From positions 32,935,777 through 32,999,776 of the forward strand of contig CM055093.1 of the NCBI GenBank assembly GCA_029204225.1: a stretch of DNA of 64,000 nt, in the 5' to 3' direction. Each line of letters starts with the position of its first letter. The first letter of the stretch is position 1. The DNA is from Diphasiastrum complanatum. Taxonomy: Eukaryota; Streptophyta; Lycopodiopsida; Lycopodiales; Lycopodiaceae. Both the position numbers and the translations under genes were made by a program. Positions 38,536 through 49,327 of the stretch are shown piece after piece. Under the pieces are notes generated by a model, which did not search any database, was not told the origin of the DNA, and saw only the letters and a program-made list of their open reading frames with translations.

Positions 38536-39200
38536 TAGAGAAAGAGAATGATATCTTCCATAGTTTGATTAGTCCTTTCTGTTTGGCCATCTAATTCAAG
38601 ATGATCAGAAGAACTTAAATTCAGGGAAGTTTCCAGTTTATGGAATACTGCTGACCATAAGTGACCTGTGAGCTTAGGATCTCTATCACCAACAATGTCA
38701 CTCAGCAGACCATACAACCAAAATAATCTTTCAACACATATATGGGCTAATTCATAAGCCTTTATAGTTGACTTAACTGGTATGAAAGTAGCTAACTTAG
38801 TTAACTGATCCATTACAATCCAAATACAATCATTTTGTCATTGGGTCTTTGGAAGTCCAACTACAAAATCCATAGATATGCTTTTCCATATCTTATTAGG
38901 GATATCTAACGGATGCAACAAACCACCAACTTTATGGCGTTCAGCCTTTGCTAGTTGATAGGGTTTGCATTAAATCACATATGGCTTGAGTTTTGGCCAA
39001 TAAAACTCCCTTTTAACCAAGTCCAGAGTCTTGTGTATATCGGGATGTCCTGCACAGGGTATGTCATGACATTCAAACAAAATCTTGCATTTGAGATCCT
39101 CATCCCCAGGTACACAATTTTTCCCATTACGAAATAGCAATCCATCTCAAATGGTAAACTATCCCACAATCTTTTTATCTTTCTTTGTTAGTTGAGTCCC
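38536..39200 (-). pseudogene. Ty3-gypsy integrase fragment
   Basis: Minus strand: the zinc-finger end reads ILFECHDIPCAGHP and FYWPKLKPYVI (~39110-38990). Then come WIVMDQLTKLATFIPVKST, LSDIVGDRDPKLTG and ELDGQTERTNQTMED, the last carrying the catalytic glutamate. The first core aspartate is readable only in a shifted frame. RT and RNase H upstream are gone. Confidence 0.75.
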
Positions 39201-39951
39201 TTGTGAATCCAACTCAACACTATCCAAATTTCTTCTGGTCTAAACAATGTTCCAAATATGACCAAAATGGGAGTTTGTTTCATATTTTTTGTGAAGAATT
39301 TCAGATCAATTAAGATACAATTCCATAAGATGATCTTAGGATGGTAATAGATCAAATATACCAATCTTGCCAATGTGGAAAAATCAAAATCTACTTAATG
39401 AAAAAGACGCAAACTCACTTAGAACCTAATCAAACATCAAACATAAGATATGATGAAGTTGCTTTTCATACAAAAAATGGTAAACTACTGTATTTCACAT
39501 GTGAGAATCCAAAAATAGCATAAAATAAACATTCTACACACAAAATTGCAAGATATCACCAATATAGTGCACGAATGGATAGTAGAACCCAAAGAGAACC
39601 ATGCATAAGCATGAATGAGATAAGAGAGAGAGAGTGTCTTCTCTTCCCATGAGTTCCATCCTTTTATAGTAGGTCCAAACCTAGCTTTGAACTTTGTTTT
39701 CCCTCCATAATGAAAAAGCTACATTTATGAGGACTAGATTCTAATTCAAACTTGAATCTCTAAAACTCGTGTTCTATAGTTTCCCACACTTTTTAACAGT
39801 GTTTATTCAAATGCTTTTAGACTAATATAACTTTGAAAAGTCAAACTCTAAGTCTAGTATGAAAACTGGCCTCAATTGTGTATTTGGCAATTTATCAAAC
39901 TATGACCAATCTTGACTAAACTAGTTGAAATTTCTCACACTCCCTCTTCAA
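39201..39951. other. no gene recognised
   Basis: AT-rich; may be LTR remains of the neighbouring integrase fragment, with a GAGA tract near 39622. No clear borders. Confidence 0.3.
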
Positions 39952-40578
39952 CTAGTTTACACAATTGATATAGAGAATAGTGTCCACTTGGGATGCTTCA
40001 CTATTTCTTACATAAATTTTACATGTCAAGATGTAACTAGAACATGAAGAACCAAATAGAATGTAAATGAGATTATTCATCCATGCTATAAACTTTGAAC
40101 TCTCTAGAAAATTACAGCAACCACAGTGATCAACCAATGCTTGCTTGCCTCCTCCATCTTTGTCCTTTCTTGCCATGTATCCACCATGAAACTTCATGAA
40201 TGAGCCTCCATCTCCATCTTGACACAAAAAACCATAAAACCTTGGAAATCCATGAGTAAGTGAGTACATCGATATCAATGATGCTAATCCAGCACCACAT
40301 GATGCCATAAACCAAGCAAGTTGCACTAGTCTTTCTTCAAGATCTACTTGACCCAAGAAAAAGACCATGAATTCACCAAAAATTGACAATCTCCAAACAT
40401 TGGCACCAAGTAGCTCAACACTTGAGAACTTAGCCATGGATGAGTGATATAATGAGCCTCCAATAGATTCATTTCCATCAACAAAACCAGACAAGAATGT
40501 TAGTACAAATCCAACATCAAAATGATGCTCACCAATGTAGCTAGTTTGACCATATCTTGACAATTTGCACACATCCAC
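39952..40578 (-). CDS. unassigned 208-codon ORF
   Basis: The longest open frame outside the recognised genes and elements. From ATG at 40578 it encodes MDVCKLSRYGQTSYIGEHHF, then a Gly/Phe/Ser-rich chain with two or three mildly hydrophobic segments (FVLTFLSGF; LIYILFGSS near the C-terminus) and several cysteines. No motif is recognised. The nucleotide sequence has no obvious codon bias and lies between retroelement pieces, so it may be a chance frame. Confidence 0.25.
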   Translation of the reverse strand: MDVCKLSRYGQTSYIGEHHFDVGFVLTFLSGFVDGNESIGGSLYHSSMAKFSSVELLGANVWRLSIFGEFMVFFLGQVDLEERLVQLAWFMASCGAGLASLISMYSLTHGFPRFYGFLCQDGDGGSFMKFHGGYMARKDKDGGGKQALVDHCGCCNFLESSKFIAWMNNLIYILFGSSCSSYILTCKIYVRNSEASQVDTILYINCVN

Positions 40579-40621
40579 GTGAAATTACTCAAACATGAGA
40601 TAGAACAAGTAAAGGATTGCT

Positions 40622-40708
40622 ATTGATAACTCTACACATGCATTCACTGTCCCAAACCTACACATTCATTGATAACTCTACACATGCATTCGCTGTCCCA
40701 AACCTTGT
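40622..40708. repeat. ~47-bp tandem duplication
   Basis: The phrase 'attgataactctacacatgc' with its following ~18 bases ('attc.ctgtcccaaacct') occurs twice in a row, differing by one base. Confidence 0.85.
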
Positions 40709-41014
40709 ACTAACTCCATTTATTGTGTCCTGGGCCTCACAAGGATATTAGTTACCTTCGAGTCACGTCCAATATGGCGTGGCATAACTAACAACTTGTT
40801 TCACTAGAGTACCGTCGTGTACCCAAGACTAGGAGTATATTAAATCCTATGTACTGGTCATGGACATGACAACTATGTTCATACTAGTTAAGTCAAAAAA
40901 TAAATGGAACACTCAAATACCCAAAGCTGTCAAGTATGAATAAAACTCAAATATACACACAACAATAACATTTACTTCATACATCAACCTTCATGTACTT
41001 GTGAGTATGACTAG

Positions 41015-41490
41015 TGTTACGTCCTAGTCCTGCATATAGGATTCGACATAATCCTAGATTTGGACACAGAGTACTCTAGTATGCAAGATTATTGGTTACA
41101 TCTCGTTATTCTGAACTAGGCCAAAGATATAATTAATACCCTTGTGAGGGCCCAATCACATTAATGGAACTAGTGCATGGGTTAGACGACTATAGGCATG
41201 TGTAGAGTATCAATAGTATTGTAAAGTGCTTTTGGGGATTTACCTAGCTTAATGGGCACATTTACGGGAGAGGTTGGGGCCTATATATCCTAGTGGGAAC
41301 TCGCCCTCCTACCATTCCATAGTGTGATTTTCATTACCCATTTTCTCTCTCTTTACGTGCATCCTATCTTGTGGCTCGAGGGTGATGCTATTGGACATTG
41401 ATCAGTGGCTTCTCATTGGTTGGGAGTTGTGAAGCTTTTCATTAGATCTTTGGTAGACAATTGATCAGATGTCTCTTCTTGGTGGAGAGA
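41015..41490 (+). repeat. C-family LTR, second copy
   Basis: Starts TGTTACGTCC like the LTR at 11660. It shares 'gtgagggccca', 'ggaactcgccctcct' and a pyrimidine-rich 'tttctctctcttt' block in the same order. No primer-binding site is found after it, so it may be a solo LTR or a truncated copy. The 3' end is approximate. Confidence 0.5.
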
Positions 41491-41962
41491 AAGCTTCTAA
41501 GTGGGTGTTCTCTTAGTGTTTTCAATTGCATGTCACTAAGATGTATCTTTGTCAATGTTCTCCAGAATTTCATGAATTGTTGTCAATGTTAGCTAGTTTA
41601 TGACAAGTTTTCAGGGTTGTGCTTGTGTTGCTCATAACTTACGGTAGATATGAATTTCCAGGAAATGGAAATTCAGTTAGGGTTTCATTAATTGCTGAAC
41701 TAACGATGCATGCCAAAATTTTACAAGATTAACGGTTCTAGACTATGTTTTAGTCAAAAATTGCTTTTTTTTTAGGGTTTTTGGCCAGAAAAAGGTAGTA
41801 AGAGCTATGACCCAACAAAAACTTTGATCCTAATCTCAATGTGCTTACTAGTGGTGATAGCATTTCGGTACAACTGGCCGGAAATCAGCTGATAAGGTCT
41901 AGCCTTCAAGATCAATTTCCGCTATTCTGCCTTTGGTAGTGATTTGTTTGGTTGGCCCCGCA

Positions 41963-42990
41963 TTAAATATTCAACAATGTCAGCAGCCCATTCTGTTTTG
42001 TATCCACGTAAAATAAGGCAGCATCTGTCAGCTCATCGTCGAGTTGGATTGCAGTCTCCTTTCCCTTGATTTGTGACACATGATCTGCCATGTAATGTTG
42101 TTTTCCCTTGCGACCAAAAATCAAATTCCAACAACAGGAGGAGCCATCTGGTGATTCTCCCGATGTTGCAAGTTTTATTAAGGAGATATAGCAAGGGTTG
42201 ATGGTCCGTACAAAAAGCAAAATGTGTGGCCATCAAATAGTGTCGAAACTTCTTAACCGCATAGATCATTGCCAGTGCTTCTCGCTCTATGGTTGAATAA
42301 TTCATTTCGGTATCACTGAGCTGTCGGCTTGCAAATCAGATTGGAAAATCCTTTTTGTGTTCACCTGGCTGAGTTAAGACTACTCCAACTGCATACTTCG
42401 ATGCGTTCGTATGCACGTGGAACTCAATGGACCAATTGGGTGGTCGCAAGATTGGTGCTGAGACCAATGCATCCTTAATTTTCTGGAAAGCCTTTAGAGC
42501 TTCCTCATTCCAATGTGGATCCGTTGTGAGCTTGTAAATTGGTCTGGCTAACTCCGCAAAATCAAGAATGAAGATCCTATAATAGTTAGCATGACCCATG
42601 AAAATGTAGACCTCGCGGATCGTCCCCGGTGGTGGTAGATCAATAATGATTCTGATCTTTAAAAGATTTGTGGCGATCCCGTGTCTTGACACTATATGGC
42701 CAAGTATCAAGCCATGTGTCACCCAAAATTGACATTTTTCTGGATTCAGGGAGATCTGGTATTCGCGACATTTTTGTAGCACCTTCTCCAACTTGGATAA
42801 GTGTTTTGAAGCTGGTCCATGCACGCACAGATCGTCCAAGAACATTTTTAGAAATTTTTGCAAATAATCTTTGAATGCCACCTGCATGACTCGCTGGAAA
42901 GTGCTTGGGGCATTGCAAAGTCTGAATGGCATCACTTTTTATTTGTGCATACTTTGGTGGCTTCACCATGGGAAAGAGTATAAAGTGAGG
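41963..42990 (-). pseudogene. Ty3-gypsy RT and RNase H fragment
   Basis: The RT part starts at MMPFRLCNAPSTFQRVMQ and has the catalytic box FLDDLCVHG, LNPEKCQFWVTHG, LGHIVSRHGIAT and REVYIFMGHANYYRIF. RNase H follows with FHVHTNASKYAVGVVLTQPG, YSTIEREALAMIYAVKKFRH and FCTDHQPLLYL. The family is close to element E (49328-52565). The fragment lacks the RT N-terminus and all of integrase. A frameshift at ~42100 and a stop after DFPI are visible. Confidence 0.85.
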
Positions 42991-44558
42991 GAGCACCCAA
43001 ATAACCTCTTCTTGCAAGTTAAGCCCACTACAGTTTCCCCAAGGTACAACTTGTCCCCAAGTAGCATCCTATGTAGAAAGAACGTATGCCACCTTCCAAA
43101 TAGTGAACTTGTGCAACTTTTGTGGTATGAAAGGACTCCAAATGTGTACAATTTCTTTCTTATATCATAATTGGTTGATCTATTGTGAAGTTTTGATGTA
43201 AAACTTGAGAAATTATAGTATTTGTGCTATAAAAATTTGGTTGATTGCTCAAATGAAGTTGTAATTTCTAAAGGTGGTGTTCTTAAAATTGTTGTGAATT
43301 GCCAGAGGTTGGGATCATGAAAAGAAGAGATCTTTGATTTCATGGAGGAAAGAAAGTACTAATATGGTTGCAAAATATGAAGAGGAACTTTGGTTATGAT
43401 ATTACTAACTTCCATGATGGTGTTGTGAAAAACAAGGTGGTGTTATGCCCCATAATGCCTTTGGAAAATGACAAAAGTATGATTAACTAGAATAGGGAAC
43501 TACAAGGGAAGACATTAATGTAGATTGTGAAGTAAGATACAAATGATAATATACACAGAGCTTTAAAGAACTAGTTTCAAATATGAGACAATTGCTAAAT
43601 TTTGATAGATAAATTGTTTTAAAGTATAAGGAGGATTGTATAACTAGTAGAGGTAGCATCATTACTTTAGATTTTAATACTATAGAGGACATTGTAAATA
43701 AATCATTTGCAAACTATTTTGCAAGTTAGAGAATGTTTTTAAGAAGATTATTTGAATCAAGAGTGGATTTTTTTAATCTTAGTTGCAAAAACAAACACAT
43801 ATATAATATATGAGAACAAAAATGGAGCTAATAGAATTGAGAAGAAAAAGCCCAAAAAAGCCAATCTCCAATGATATTGTTACATGTTTTTCCGCCTTTG
43901 AGGAAAGTCATGGATTAGATATTCTCATTGGTAAGGTGAAAGTAGAACCTACATGTCGTTGAGTATTTATGGTGTAGTAAGGGATCAATTCTATGGAGAG
44001 AAGGTGATAAATTGAAAACTAAATAGGGAGATGTCATTGGTTAAGCTTTTGATGTGTCCTATTGGAGGATTAAAATTGGTAGATCAATCCTAGAAAAGCC
44101 AACAAGCTAATGCAAGCTCAATGGATGGTTCTTTTTCCTTGAAATCCTACTCTTGGCTATTTGTGGACAACATACCCTCTTTAGCTCTTGGCCTCTTTGG
44201 GTTCCACAACTTAAAAATAAGGAAAATCTACCCATTTGGCTTAAGGACTCTCTACATTGTTACCAACAACTTTCTAAGCATGTTAAGGAGAGAAAAGAAT
44301 GAAATAAAAAACAAGGGATGGTTGCTAGTGGAAGTCAATCTTCTTGAAAACTTTTGCCATCTCTAGGCTTGATTGGAGTTCTCCTTGGGCTCCTTAAAGT
44401 TGTTAAAATTTTCTGTCAAGGTTTAAAGTGTCCTCAAGCATAGGAGCAAATCTTAACTACTTCAAGAGCTTCAAATATTACTCTTGCAAAAGAAAGGAAA
44501 CCTTCACAAAGCATATCTCACATGCAATGGAGAAGGAAATACAATTATGCATCCTCAC

Positions 44559-44560
<2 letters not shown>
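42991..44560. other. no gene recognised
   Basis: AT-rich, gene-free by eye. Some phrases (43480-43740) read like decayed copia pol but not well enough to call. Confidence 0.3.

Positions 44561-44649
<89 letters not shown>
44561..44649 (+). repeat. 89-base CT microsatellite
   Basis: A pure CT run of 89 bases, the longest simple repeat in the window, ending 47 bases before the 3' LTR of gypsy E. Confidence 0.98.
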
Positions 44650-44651
<2 letters not shown>

Positions 44652-44696
44652 GGATGGTATCTAATGTGAAAAATGTCAACTAGTTTAGTTGATTTA

Positions 44697-45500
44697 TGTT
44701 GGAGGTATTTCTAGTGTACGCGATGGCTAGATCTACTTACGGGTGTAGTATAGGGATGTAGAGATTCGTCCACTTTTTTAAGTTTCTACAACAAGCTTCA
44801 ACAGAATACGGAAAGAATCAACAAGAATGAGAACACTAAGGCTTGCCTAACTAGTGCCTGTAACAGAAATAAAGGTAATTAATGACAACAATATATTCCT
44901 TGCTAAGGCAAACCCAAGCAAGATTACTAAATCCTACGTAACACCCAAAGGGAGATAATAAGAATTGCAGCTAAACTAAGCAATAAACACTTAAAAAAAC
45001 CATGCCACAATTAAAGGCCAATGAAAGGAGACAAGAGGAGGCCCGAGCACCTTCCCTCAAGCTATGCACCTTCCAATGGGAACACAATGAAATGCAAGAT
45101 AATCACAATAGTAATTTTGCCTTAATCACAAAGTGTTGTTTACAATGCAAATACCTCTCCTCTTATGGCATGGAGGGTCTTCCATAAGTGTCTACTAACT
45201 TATGGGACTAGTTTGTTTCTAGGCTTTCTAGAACTTCTAATTTAGGATTTAGAACTTCAAATTTCTTAACTTAGGAAAACTTAAGATAAAATACTTCTAA
45301 TCTTAAGTTTCCTAAGTCTAAGTTCTAAATCTAAGTTTAAGCTATTTTATTATTATTTAAGCTTCTATTCATGGACTTACAAAACACATGCCATGGCTGA
45401 AGTTTATTGACAGAGACTCATACGTGGTCTTACAAAACACATGCCACGGAGTTCTATTTTTTTATTTTTTATTTTCTCTGTGTTAGCACAGTTGCTAACA
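44697..45500 (-). repeat. 3' LTR of gypsy element E
   Basis: On the minus strand it runs from TGTTAGCAAC (45500) to ACCTCCAACA (44697), 804 bp, with TG/CA ends. A purine-rich tract precedes it, and the whole E coding series lies upstream. A strong imperfect hairpin (45241-45334) lies within it. I could not find the matching 5' LTR near 59780, so it is lost or displaced. Confidence 0.75.
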
Positions 45501-45517
45501 TTATCCCCCTCTTTATT
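45501..45517 (-). other. polypurine tract of gypsy E
   Basis: The minus strand reads AATAAAGAGGGGGATAA directly before the LTR start, the plus-strand priming site position. Confidence 0.65.
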
Positions 45518-45593
45518 GGATTGGTGGTTCCCCACCAATCGATGCCTTTTCGTCCTGGATCTTTTGTGCTTCTTGGAAGCGAGATTGTTGTTG

Positions 45594-48500
45594 TCAGGAG
45601 TGGTAGATTGTCGTGTTGATGCCCTCCATCATTTGCCACCGTAATTTGTTCAGGAAGGGCATGGGTCTGTAATAATGGAGCATACCCTGGAGAAAGTTAT
45701 GGATTTTCCATAGCTCCACCATATCAACGTGTAGAGCGGAAGTGAGTGTAGCACGATAATAGAGCCTTGCAACGTTGATATGGTCGTCTTGCGTTTGCAA
45801 GGGTTTATTGATATCAAGGGCGATTGGGGGTAACCCTCGATCCCAAAAACCTCTGAGTTCTACCAGAAATGCCACCAGGCCGCAATTATCCACAAAATAT
45901 CTGACGTCGCGATCAAGATTGCCATGGTGCTTCTGGTAGAATACTCGGCAGTTGGTGACCATGTCTTTGGCTAAGTTGTCGGTATCCATGCCTGTGAGCT
46001 TAGGCCAAACAATTATATCCTTGACCTTGGTGGTAGGAAATGGTTCTCGCCTCACTACTGGATAGTAATAAAGATTGGTGCGCATGTAGGAGGGAGCTTC
46101 GAGATACCATGCCATTGAGGTCTTACTTTGTAGGAAGAGCTGATGACGCCATAGAGGTTGTGGACCCAGGAATTTGACTGCTTCTTTATGTGTCTGACAC
46201 TGGTCCAAATCTGGCAGTATGTAGTCACCTCGTCCTTTCGTTGTTGGATACTTCTTTGCAAACTCCTGAGAGATGCGCAACTCCTTGCTTGGTTCTATGG
46301 GCGTGATTCTGTGCCAGATGGTTGGTGCTTCAAAGGCAATCTCGTGTTGAGTTTGTGGATCGGGTTCAAGAGTGAGAGGAGGCGAGGGGTTAGCTTCTGC
46401 TCAGGAGAAAATTGTCGTGGAATGAAGGTGGGGTCAGTGGTGTCGAGAGGGTTAAAAGCAGTGGAAGGAAAAAGATAATGTTGGGAGCTGGTACCCCCAG
46501 AGCCTGACGGATTGGTTGGTGTTTGAGCTTCTTGCCGCAAGGGTTGGCCTTGAAATGCGGATCCTTGAGTTGCAGGAGGAGGCTGTTGGAATCCTGCTCC
46601 ATCTCCACCATCTGATCCATCAAAGTGGTGTCCTGAATCATGGAATTGGGCGTGCTCTGCATGAACCACTGGTGTCGACTAGACAACGACCTTTAAGCAT
46701 TCTTCCAAGGTGGCTATGTGCTGGTTTAAGGCCTCGACGGAAGTAATGTATGATTGTTGTAATTTTGAGTGTTGCTCCATCGTGGCTTTCAGCTCTTGGG
46801 CTAGCGTTTGATAGGCCACCACTGGAATGGCAGTTCCCTCAGGAATATCTGGTGGTGGAAGTCGTTGAAGTCCACCATTTCCAACTGTTCCTTCATAGCG
46901 GAACGTGCTACTTGTGAATTTGCTACAACCTCATCCTTTTCGGCTTTGAGGGTATCGATGGTTTGCTGCATGTTGGATACCTTCAGATGAAGTTGGTTCT
47001 GGAGGTGGAGTAGCATCTGCTGCTGTTATTGATTGTAATTCGTGAGGTTTTGGATCTAGAGCTGTGGTTGTTTGTTTTTCTCCTCCAGCCTTGCTTTTTC
47101 TTTCTGAAGGTCCGCCATAGCACCATCGTCGAATTGCCGCATAGTGTACTATCCTCCTAGGGTGCCGAATAGATTGTATTGGAGCTCATTCATCAACCAT
47201 ACCGCTTTTTGGGCTGCAAGGGGTAACTGCTCCCAAGGACCAATGTCGGGGAGGGTGCGTGTGTAGTTAGGATACGACATTGGGTTAAATGGTAGAAAAT
47301 CAGGAGCAGGGCTAGACAGAGGTGTATAAAAAGCAGTTGGAGGTGATTGTGGATTGAGGGTTGCAAGAGGTGGGGAGATACTGCGTGGCAGAGATTGTTG
47401 GATTGGGTTAGTGGTGACAGTGGTTGATGGAAGTGCAGCTAGTAATTGTAGTGCAAAATCATCTACGTTGACTGTGGAGTCAAGTAGGGTGAAGATTTGT
47501 ACAGGTGAGGGCTTTTGTGGAAGTGTGGAAGTGAAGCCCATGTTGAGAGTTGGTGAGGGTGTGGAGGTGGCAGTAAATGGTGGGGGCGGTGGTGGGAGTG
47601 TGAGAGCAATTGATGGAGAGGAGATTGTCTGTGTGGATGGAATCATGCCCATAGGATCAAAACCGGAATTGTCTGCCGCTACGAAGCTATCTGCTGCTGC
47701 CGCTACTGCTTGTCTGCATTGTTGGACCTGGTGAAGTAAGGCCGTCTGTTTCTCTAGGAACTCCTTTTGGACCTGAGATGGTTTAAGACTCCCTCTGGAT
47801 TCAGCATATTTCACTCTGATGTCGCTGGATAGAATGTCATGTGGGACATCGGCTTCTATGTTGATCGCCTTCCCTTTCTGCTTCTTACTAGGTGGGGCTG
47901 GTGAGACCGGTTCTGCTATCGGTTGGGGGGTGGCTCGCTTTTTTGTGCTTGGATAAACATCATCCAGTTCCATGATGGCAGCAGCCACCCTAGACCCCAA
48001 TTGTTTGGTGACCGACATGTGGAGGAGATACCCACATTTGGTAGTTGGTTTTTGGGCTTTCAGAGCGCCGCACAACTTTTCTGCTACCTTCTCAGCCCAC
48101 TTGTAATTTTGAGTGGGATCATCCATGGTGAGGATCAAAGAAAAGAGGTCGCTCGGTGGTATGCGATCCATCTTGGTGGTATGCACTTCGACCATGGTGA
48201 CGAGGATTTCTGAGGCGGCCCGTAGATGGGGATCCGTGATGAGGCAGTTAGCGATCCCGTCGTTGGTTTGGGCAATGGTTTTGCCATCCAGTGTCAGAAA
48301 CTTGGTGAAGTACTTGGCATCATAGTTGGTGCCCTTTCCATGGATTGTCTCTCCGAGATTAAGGAAGCCGATGCTCAGGAGATCCCCAAGAGAGACGTTG
48401 ATAATGGTATAGCTGCCACTCTTGGATGTAATCCGGAAAGTTTGGAACTCATCCGAATAGGTGGAGTAGGCTGCTCGGATGAGGCTCTCGCTCTACTGGT

Positions 48501-48660
48501 CCCGGAAAAGTGTCAGATCAAAGCCAAGGTTGGTGAGGATATCCTTGGCCAGGGTGAGATGCTCGGCGTAAATATTGAGACAGATCATGAATATATCCCC
48601 TGAATAAGGACGAGGGGGTTTACGGCGATGCAAGCTAAGCGAGGAATCGCGAGAAGCCAT
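45594..48660 (-). pseudogene. additional ORF of gypsy E, ~1,000 residues, no known family
   Basis: Downstream of integrase and ending 93 bases before the LTR, one long chain can be followed across three frames. It starts MASRDSSLSLHRRKPPRPYS (ATG 48660). An in-frame TAG follows RDQ near 48493. The main block (48195-47149) has a basic SKKQKGKA patch, a QKEFLEKQTALLHQVQQC helix and a Pro-rich linker. A coiled-coil stretch (QTIDTLKAEKDEVV; QELKATMEQHSKLQQ) lies at ~47010-46700. The C-terminal block (~46330-45597) includes YILPDLDQCQTHKEAVKFLG and DRDVRYFVDNCGLVAFLVEL. At least four stops and two frameshifts break it. I see no signal peptide, membrane span, zinc finger or catalytic motif. Tat/Ogre and Athila elements carry extra ORFs in such places, but I see no resemblance. 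Confidence 0.7.
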
Positions 48661-49327
48661 GATAGTAGTGATTTTAGATTGCTCTGAGAATTTTGAAAAT
48701 TTTGAAAAAAATTGGCATGAACTCGAGAGCAGCAATCTAAAATGAACTCGTGGAGAGAAGGGTGGAGGACTATATATAGACTTCTTTTGGCAGGAATTTG
48801 CAACTTCACTCAGAAATCGTACTCTGTGTCCACGATTTGTTAATGATGGTCGCGAATTTCGAGGCAATATTATGAGAACCCGTGAATTCTTGTAAGTGAT
48901 TTTTTTATGTCAAAAGAGAAAAAATATCTGACAGTGCAAAAATGTGTCTAATTAGAATTCGCAGAGATAACAGAGAAATCGTGAAGATAAATTTGAGCTC
49001 CAACGAATTGTTTGCAAATTTTGATAGTGGATATCTGATGAAAAAAACTACTTTTTTCTATTTTTAGAAATTTTTGTCTCTAAGACAGAATTCGCGGAGG
49101 CCAAAAATGAATCGTGCACTGTCAAAAAGGGGCCAAGCGAATTCTATCTGAGATGATGTGAAAAAAATTTCTTTTGAAACTAATGACTCTTGTGGTTTTC
49201 TCAGAGAAAGCTATTGGTATACCAGATCTGATAGTATCTTGATGGTTTGAACAAGAAAGCACAGCAAAAATGTTGTCGAAATGGCATGAAGACAAAAAAG
49301 GAAGAAAAATAGTAGGAAAGAATACAA
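48661..49327 (-). other. spacer between E integrase and extra ORF
   Basis: About 670 bases with no frame, AT-rich, with repeated 'gaattcgc' phrases. The final ~120 bases before the ATG are pyrimidine-rich on the minus strand and include a TATATA motif near 48772-48778, so a separate promoter for the extra ORF is possible. Confidence 0.4.

Noticed and set aside
38373-38594. Acidic 73-codon plus-strand ORF
   Set aside because: Overlaps the gypsy integrase relic on the other strand; no homology or conserved motif.
47354-48603. Plus-strand frames of up to 126 codons (Gly/Val-rich)
   Set aside because: They are antisense shadows of the Pro/Thr/Ser-rich extra ORF of gypsy E.
45594-48660. Envelope-like protein
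   Set aside because: The position would suit one, but there is no signal peptide, no membrane span and no cysteine pattern; a coiled coil and Pro-rich linker dominate.
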